DNA from: Desulfuromonas sp.
Lineage (GTDB): Bacteria; Desulfobacterota; Desulfuromonadia; Desulfuromonadales; Geothermobacteraceae
Direction: 5' to 3'
Assembly: GCA_002868905.1 (NCBI GenBank)
Contig: PKUA01000018.1
Span: forward strand, 1 to 64,000
Length of the DNA stretch: 64,000 nt
Shown one piece after another: positions 59,135-64,000 of the stretch. Under the pieces are notes generated by a model, which was not told the DNA's origin, ran no database searches, and saw only the letters and a program-made list of their open reading frames with translations. Numbering within the stretch: the stretch's first letter is position 1; each line of letters begins with the position of its first letter. Position numbers and translations under genes: made by a program.

Positions 59135-60643
59135 ATGCCCCGCTCAACCCGCCGCGCCAGCGGCATCCTGCTGCACCCGACATCCCTGCCGGGGGACTTC
59201 GGCATCGGAACCCTGGGGCGAAACGCCTACCGCTTTATCGATCAGCTCAGATCTGCCGGCCAAAGCGTCTGGCAGGTTCTGCCGCTCGGGCCGACCGGCT
59301 GGGGGAACTCCCCCTACACCACCTTTTCCGCGTTTGCCGGCAATCCGCTCATGATCGACCTGCCGGAGCTGGTGAGGGTCGGCGACCTGACAGCAACCGA
59401 GTTGCCCGCCACTGGTCCGTCGCATGGGAAAGTCGATTTTGCCATGGCGACCCAGGTGCTCGATGAAATACTCCCTATGGCGACGTCCCGGTTCTTCCGT
59501 CAGGGCAGATCAAAGAGGATGGCAGATTACGAATGCTTCTGCCAAAAACAAGCCTTTTGGCTCAACGACTATGCCCTGTTCCGTGCCGCACGAGGACACT
59601 TCGGGCATCAGCCCTGGACCGAGTGGCCTGCCGCGCTGTGTGACCGGAAGCACCAGGCCCTGCACCAGTGGGGGACAACCCTGGCCGACACCATCCGCCA
59701 GGAGAAATACCTGCAGTTCCTGTTTTTCGAACAGTGGATGCAACTCAAGGGGTACGCCAACCGGCAAGGGGTCAAGCTGTTCGGGGATATGCCGATCTTC
59801 GTCGCCCAGGACTCGAGCGATGTCTGGTGCAACCGGGAACTGTTCCGGCTCGATCCGCAGGGAAATCCGTCGGTCGTTGCCGGAGTTCCCCCCGATTATT
59901 TCAGTCGAACCGGACAGCGCTGGGGGAACCCGCTTTACGACTGGGACGCCATGATCCGGAACAATTTCGACTGGTGGTGCGCCAGGATCGCCATGGCGAC
60001 CGACATGTTCGACCTGGTACGAATCGATCATTTCAGGGGATTTGCAGCCTGCTGGGAAATTCCGGCCGCGGAGAAGACCGCCATCAATGGTCGCTGGAGG
60101 ACCGTCCCCGGCGACCGCCTTTTCCAGGCGCTACAGGCGCGGCTCGGCAAGCTCCCGCTGGTCGCCGAAGACCTCGGGGTGATTACCGAAGATGTTATCG
60201 CTTTACGGGACCGCTGGAGATTCCCCGGAATGTGCATTCTGCAATTTGCTTTTGACGGTCGCCCCGACAATCCTTACCTGCCACACAATTTCCAACCTGA
60301 CAGCGTCGTCTTTACCTGCACCCATGACAACAATACCACCCTCGCCTGGTGGCGCGGACTCAAGCCGCAGGAACGGCGGAGGGTCTGCCACTATTTCGGC
60401 AAACAACGTTGCGACATGCCATGGGACCTGATTAGACTCGCCGCCGCCAGCGTCGCCCGGCTCTGTATATTCCCGCTGCAGGACGTCCTCGCCCTCGGCG
60501 GGGAGGCCAGGATGAATCGACCGGGCGTAGCCGGGGGCAACTGGGACTGGCAGCTTGAATCGATCGACCTCCCGCCTGAGGCCTTACAACGCCTGGCCGA
60601 ATTAACCCATACCTTTCATCGAATCGAAACCGATTCAGCTTGA
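59135..60643 (+). CDS. malQ: 4-alpha-glucanotransferase (amylomaltase)
   Basis: Family GH77 enzyme that transfers alpha-1,4-glucan segments between maltodextrins or glycogen chains. The 502-residue protein has the N-terminal SGILLHPTSLPGDFGIGTLG, LPLGPTGWGNSPY near 52, a nucleophile region RIDHFRGFAACWEIPA near 290 with the catalytic Asp, acid/base VAEDLGVITEDV near 342, and FTCTHDNNTTLAWWRG near 390. ATG 59135 has GAGGAG 9 nt upstream. It appears to be a single gene and probably serves glycogen or maltose metabolism. Confidence 0.97.
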   Translation: MPRSTRRASGILLHPTSLPGDFGIGTLGRNAYRFIDQLRSAGQSVWQVLPLGPTGWGNSPYTTFSAFAGNPLMIDLPELVRVGDLTATELPATGPSHGKVDFAMATQVLDEILPMATSRFFRQGRSKRMADYECFCQKQAFWLNDYALFRAARGHFGHQPWTEWPAALCDRKHQALHQWGTTLADTIRQEKYLQFLFFEQWMQLKGYANRQGVKLFGDMPIFVAQDSSDVWCNRELFRLDPQGNPSVVAGVPPDYFSRTGQRWGNPLYDWDAMIRNNFDWWCARIAMATDMFDLVRIDHFRGFAACWEIPAAEKTAINGRWRTVPGDRLFQALQARLGKLPLVAEDLGVITEDVIALRDRWRFPGMCILQFAFDGRPDNPYLPHNFQPDSVVFTCTHDNNTTLAWWRGLKPQERRRVCHYFGKQRCDMPWDLIRLAAASVARLCIFPLQDVLALGGEARMNRPGVAGGNWDWQLESIDLPPEALQRLAELTHTFHRIETDSA

Positions 60644-60732
60644 GTCGTCTCCTGAAACTGTGCTAACCTTCGAGGTTGAACGCTTAACAAAGCAGAAGGG
60701 CGCGAGCCCAAAACCATGTGGAGGAATTTTCC

Positions 60733-61518
60733 GTGAAACAGATTCTGAAAACCCTGCTTGTCCTGCCGCTGCTCGGCATTTTGCTGACCGGCTGTCAGAA
60801 TGAAACTCCCGAACCGGCCCAGAAGGCCCCAGCAGTACCGGCACCCCAGGCCGCTCCTGCGAAAGCAGCCCCCCAACAGGCCGTTGCCGGGCAACCCGGA
60901 ACGGTCGTTGAGACGATGGATGCAGCCGGCTACACTTACGTCCAGGTCGATACCGGCAGTGAAAAAATCTGGGCTGCCGCCCCGAAATTCAGCGTCAAGG
61001 TCGGCGACGATGTCATCATTCCGCAAGGGATGCCGATGGAGAACTACCACAGCAAAACCCTTGAGCGCGACTTCGACGTCGTTTACTTTGTCGACTCGGT
61101 CATGGTCGGTGGCGAAATGCCGGCCGCAGCTGCCCCTGCCGGAATGCCGGCCGGGCACCCTGACACCAGCGGCGGCGGGATGCCGACCGCCAGCGCCCCA
61201 CCCAGCGACATGGACTTTTCGGACCTGACCCCGGCCGAAGGCGGAAAAACCATCGAGCAGATTTTTAAAGGGAGCGCGGACCTGAAGGGTCAGCAAGTGA
61301 CGGTACGCGGCAAGGTGGTCAAGTACAATGAACAGATCATGGGGAAAAACTGGATTCACATCCAGGATGGCACCGGCGACCTGACAGTGACCACCGCCGA
61401 CAAAGCCGACATCGGTGACACCGTCCTGATCAGCGGCATGCTTGAGACCGACAAGGACTTCGGTTACGGTTACAAGTACGACGTTCTGGTCGAAGAAGCC
61501 AAAGTCAAAGTCGAGTAA
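60733..61518 (+). CDS. lipoprotein with NrfJ-like and OB-fold-like domains
   Basis: A 261-residue lipoprotein: signal peptide with lipobox LLTGC (Cys about 21), a Pro/Ala-rich spacer (about 27-53), a first beta-rich domain (about 57-115, AAGYTYVQVDTGSEKIWAAAPKFSVKVGD), reminiscent of NrfJ-like sequences, a second Pro/Gly/Ala linker, and a C-terminal OB-fold-like domain (about 175-261, GQQVTVRGKVVKYNEQIMGKNWIHIQDGTGDLTV). It is anchored in the inner or outer membrane facing the periplasm. Start is GTG 60733 with GGAGGAA 6 nt upstream. Function unknown; possibly linked to cytochrome or DNA/nucleotide-related roles, not supported further. Confidence 0.8.
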   Translation: MKQILKTLLVLPLLGILLTGCQNETPEPAQKAPAVPAPQAAPAKAAPQQAVAGQPGTVVETMDAAGYTYVQVDTGSEKIWAAAPKFSVKVGDDVIIPQGMPMENYHSKTLERDFDVVYFVDSVMVGGEMPAAAAPAGMPAGHPDTSGGGMPTASAPPSDMDFSDLTPAEGGKTIEQIFKGSADLKGQQVTVRGKVVKYNEQIMGKNWIHIQDGTGDLTVTTADKADIGDTVLISGMLETDKDFGYGYKYDVLVEEAKVKVE

Positions 61519-61541
61519 CCCAGACAACAAGCGGAAAAACC

Positions 61542-61574
61542 AAAAGCCCCAATCGAAAGATTGGGGCTTTTTTT
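61542..61574 (+). terminator. intrinsic terminator after the lipoprotein gene
   Basis: A 13-bp stem AAAAGCCCCAATC/GATTGGGGCTTTT with a GAAA tetraloop, followed by a T-run. It lies between the plus-strand lipoprotein and the convergent diguanylate cyclase. Confidence 0.93.
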
Positions 61575-61599
61575 ATGAGCATGGCTGCCAGGAAAGGAC

Positions 61600-62610
61600 T
61601 CAGGCGGAATGCACCCCGTCACGGCCATTCGCCTTGACGTGGTACATGGCGCTGTCAGCCTTGCGCAGCAAGTCTTCCTTGGAACGTGCGTCGGTCGGAA
61701 AGGCGGCGATGCCGAAACTTGCCGTAACCTTGAGGGAGAGGTCTGCGCCGGCGGAAAAAAGAGCTTCACCCAGAGCGCTACGCAGATGCTCGGCCATAAT
61801 GGTGGCGCCACTCTTAGGGGTTGAGGGCAGCAGGATGACAAACTCGTCGCCGCCGTATCGGGCCGCGAGGTTCACCCGGCGCATATGGTTTTTGAGAAAA
61901 AGCCCGATCTCGTGCAGCAAACGGCTGCCAACCAGGTGGCCGTGCTGGTCATTGACCTGCTTGAAATAGTCGAGGTCGAGGAATACGACCGAAAGGTCAT
62001 TCCCGTAACGACGGGCACGCTCCATTTCATAATCGAGCAGTTCACCAAAATGACGGGCGTTGTAGAGCCCGGTCAGATCATCGGTGATATTCTGGCGTTG
62101 AATGGTCGCAACAAACCGCGCGTTACCGAGCGCAACGCCGAGAAACCGGCAGAACTCGACGCACTTGGCGACATCCCCCTGGTCGAGCGGGGGGGTATCC
62201 TGATCGCTCACCAGTCCGATGACCCAAGCCTGGTCACGACTGTCGGTAAACGGAACGGCGAACATGCTGCCGTCCCCGGGCACATCACTCTTCCCCTTGC
62301 CCGGCAGCTGCAGTTCCGGTTGCTGGAGCTTGACCGCGGTCTCGGTCAACAGATGACAGGCTTCGGACAGTTTTTCCTGACCATCACCCCAGGACTCCTT
62401 GACCAGCTGCAAAGAAACATCATCAACCTCGAACAGTTGCCAACCACAAATGGGGAACAGCTGACGCAGATGGCTATCCAGGCTTTCCAGCAAGGTTTCC
62501 AGATTCAGAAGGGCCGTCATCTCCCGGGCAACATCGAGCAACGGGAGCATATTTCCATCGGCAGAGGAACTCTCCGTGGAAGAAATTAATTCGGTCTGTC
62601 TGTGGGTCAT
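61600..62610 (-). CDS. GAF-GGDEF diguanylate cyclase
   Basis: A 336-residue soluble signalling enzyme that makes cyclic di-GMP. The N-terminal region (about 20-165) resembles a GAF sensor. The C-terminal cyclase domain (about 175-336) opens with NITDDLTGLYNARHFGELL and has an intact GGDEF signature (RYGGDEFV, near 270). The inhibitory I-site RxxD is not intact (the position reads RVNL), so product inhibition may be weak. No membrane segment is present. It opposes, at the enzymatic level, the EAL protein at 8135. Confidence 0.93.
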   Translation of the reverse strand: MTHRQTELISSTESSSADGNMLPLLDVAREMTALLNLETLLESLDSHLRQLFPICGWQLFEVDDVSLQLVKESWGDGQEKLSEACHLLTETAVKLQQPELQLPGKGKSDVPGDGSMFAVPFTDSRDQAWVIGLVSDQDTPPLDQGDVAKCVEFCRFLGVALGNARFVATIQRQNITDDLTGLYNARHFGELLDYEMERARRYGNDLSVVFLDLDYFKQVNDQHGHLVGSRLLHEIGLFLKNHMRRVNLAARYGGDEFVILLPSTPKSGATIMAEHLRSALGEALFSAGADLSLKVTASFGIAAFPTDARSKEDLLRKADSAMYHVKANGRDGVHSA

Positions 62611-62701
62611 TGGTCCAGTCAGCTCGATCCAGCTTGCAAGGTTTCGACTATTAAATGGTTATACTACCGAAATCGCGTCGGTTTGTCGTTAAAAAATTAC
62701 C

Positions 62702-64000
62702 TTATCCTTGGCTATCGAGGTTTTTTTCGACGATTTCCGCAACATCCCGCGACAGCCCGGGGGCTATTCGAATTTTCTGCAACTCGGTGAGCATCAGCCC
62801 CTGACGTGCCTTGTCAAACTGGCGGCGTCTGTTGAAGGCACTCACGAGGCGAGCAGCCAGCTGCGGGTTGAGCTTGTCGAGAAGAACAGTCTGTTCCGCA
62901 ATCAAACGATATCCGTTCCCGTCGCGGTCATGAAAAGCAGCCTGGTTGGTATGTGCGAAGGCTCCGAGCAAGGAGCGAACCCGGTTCGGGTTTTTCATGG
63001 TGTAGACCGGGTGCTGCAACAGCCGTCGCACCTGGTCGAGGGTATCGCTCCGGGTCGATGTCGCCTGGAGCGAGAACCACTTGTCGACAACCAGCGGTTC
63101 GTGCTGCCAACGTTCGAAAAAGGCCTGCAGCATCTCATGGCGCTGTGGAGCATTACTATCAACCAGCACCCGTAGGGCAGCGAGAGAATCGGTCATGTTA
63201 TCCGCCGTGGCGAACTGCTCGCCACAGGTCGAAACACCGTCCCCCCCCTCGGCGACAGCCAAGTATCCGAGGCAGAGATTTTTCAGCTCCCGCCGGCCGG
63301 CAGCGATGGAATCATAGTGGTAACCATCAGTAGATGCCAATTCGCGGTAACGGGCAGAGAGAACCCGACAGGAACGGGTGGCCAGGATCAGGCGCAGCTG
63401 CTGGCGGGCCTGGCGGATGGCATCCGGGTCGGCGACGACCATCTGATCGGCAAGATACCCTTCGCTCGGCAGCATCAGCAACTGGGCGCAGAGCCCGGCA
63501 TCGAGCTTCTCTTCGAGCAGGATCGCTTCGCAGGCATCGGACAATTCCGGAGCGACCTCCACCGGTTCTCCCTGTTGCACTGCTGTCACCATGGCGAGCA
63601 GAGTGCGAGAAAACAGGGACTGTCCCGCCTCCCAGCGGGCAAAGGGGTCGGAATCGTGACGGAAGAGAAACAGCAGCTCATCCTGCCGATACGGGAAGCT
63701 GTACCTGACCGGGGCGGAAAAACCGCGCAGCAACGAGGGAACCGGAAATTCCGTCAGCCCGACGAACCAAAAAACCTGCTCGGACTCGGTCACCTCAAGG
63801 ACCCGCTCCGTCCCCCCGGCCACTGCCTCGCCGGCAAGACGCAACGGTAATGCCGTCCCTCGGGAATCGAGCAGTGCCATGCGCAGCGGCAGATGAACCG
63901 GCCGCTTGGCCGTCTGACCCGGTGTCTCGGGAGTGCGCTGCCGCACCCGCAGACGAAACTCGCCGTCGGCATATTCGCCCTCCATCTGCAACTGCGGAGT
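62702..64000 (-). CDS. pepN: aminopeptidase N, C-terminal part (runs off the window)
   Basis: The reading frame continues through the window's end (the codons before ATG 63991 read TPQLQ), so the N-terminal catalytic half, with the zinc site, lies outside. The visible 432 residues correspond to the beta-sandwich domain (RLRVRQRTPETPGQ...HLPLRMALLDSRGTALPL) and the C-terminal helical domain (DUF3458_C-like; NPNRVRSLLGAFAHTNQAAFHDRDGNGYRLIAEQTVLLDKLNPQLAARL). This is the gammaproteobacterial-type PepN layout. It is partial here only because of the window edge. Confidence 0.92.
   Translation of the reverse strand, partial: TPQLQMEGEYADGEFRLRVRQRTPETPGQTAKRPVHLPLRMALLDSRGTALPLRLAGEAVAGGTERVLEVTESEQVFWFVGLTEFPVPSLLRGFSAPVRYSFPYRQDELLFLFRHDSDPFARWEAGQSLFSRTLLAMVTAVQQGEPVEVAPELSDACEAILLEEKLDAGLCAQLLMLPSEGYLADQMVVADPDAIRQARQQLRLILATRSCRVLSARYRELASTDGYHYDSIAAGRRELKNLCLGYLAVAEGGDGVSTCGEQFATADNMTDSLAALRVLVDSNAPQRHEMLQAFFERWQHEPLVVDKWFSLQATSTRSDTLDQVRRLLQHPVYTMKNPNRVRSLLGAFAHTNQAAFHDRDGNGYRLIAEQTVLLDKLNPQLAARLVSAFNRRRQFDKARQGLMLTELQKIRIAPGLSRDVAEIVEKNLDSQG

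Overview
The window is GC-rich, densely coded chromosome from an anaerobic or microaerobic Gram-negative bacterium, most likely of the Desulfuromonadales/Geobacterales type. This is an inference from gene content: futalosine-route menaquinone genes (MqnB, MqnD), rubrerythrin, a full methylmalonyl-CoA module, a YaaH-family acetate permease next to a sigma-54 two-component system, a CxxCH-containing c-di-GMP protein, an MXAN_5187_C-like protein and hemE/hemH with an AhbD/NirJ-like radical SAM protein. No CRISPR array, insertion sequence, prophage or resistance cassette was seen. It reads as core chromosome with several regulated leaders and repeat-bearing spacers.

Layout. 1-2522: tRNA-Phe and the trehalose pair otsB-otsA. 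2526-8086: DAHP synthase behind an aromatic-codon attenuator, a small Cys-rich protein, a DUF1015 protein, then serA-serC behind a second leader with a terminator. 8135-12690: a heme-c/degenerate-GGDEF/EAL protein, a PaaI-type thioesterase behind a third attenuator-like leader, and a second, long-form SerA. 13247-25829: acyl-CoA carboxylase (carboxyltransferase plus biotin carboxylase-BCCP fusion), the mqnB-mqnD pair on the other strand, then an XRE-cupin regulator, methylmalonyl-CoA mutase, MeaB and epimerase. 26064-28482: TlpA-like protein, a 47-residue lipoprotein and a porin. 29059-33688 (minus): small membrane protein, acetate permease with a candidate -24/-12 promoter, NtrC-type regulator and Cache histidine kinase. 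33803-36375 (minus): AI-2E-type transporter, cyclic-nucleotide-binding protein and LolA-like protein. 36768-44310: uvrC, then a minus-strand run of VOC protein, rubrerythrin, zinc ribbon, hemH, hemE, radical SAM protein and TrmH-type methyltransferase. 44467-47563: Na/Pi cotransporter, GST, a palindromic repeat array and a CoA-binding protein. 47583-54880 (minus): glmU-glmS-clcA-pcrA. 55039-58636: MXAN_5187_C protein, patatin and B12-radical SAM operon. 58606-64000: thioredoxin-like protein, malQ, OB-fold lipoprotein, diguanylate cyclase and a pepN fragment.

How it fits together. The methylmalonyl-CoA genes give propionyl-CoA/succinyl-CoA interconversion. The acetate permease and its sigma-54 system suggest regulated acetate uptake. 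MqnB/MqnD supply menaquinone and the hem genes supply heme for anaerobic respiration. Amino-acid biosynthesis (aromatic, serine) appears to be controlled at the RNA level. The strongest new observation is the aromatic leader peptide and attenuator before the DAHP synthase gene: a 26-codon peptide with 6 Phe, 3 Trp and 1 Tyr, a 15-bp antiterminator pairing and a mutually exclusive terminator.
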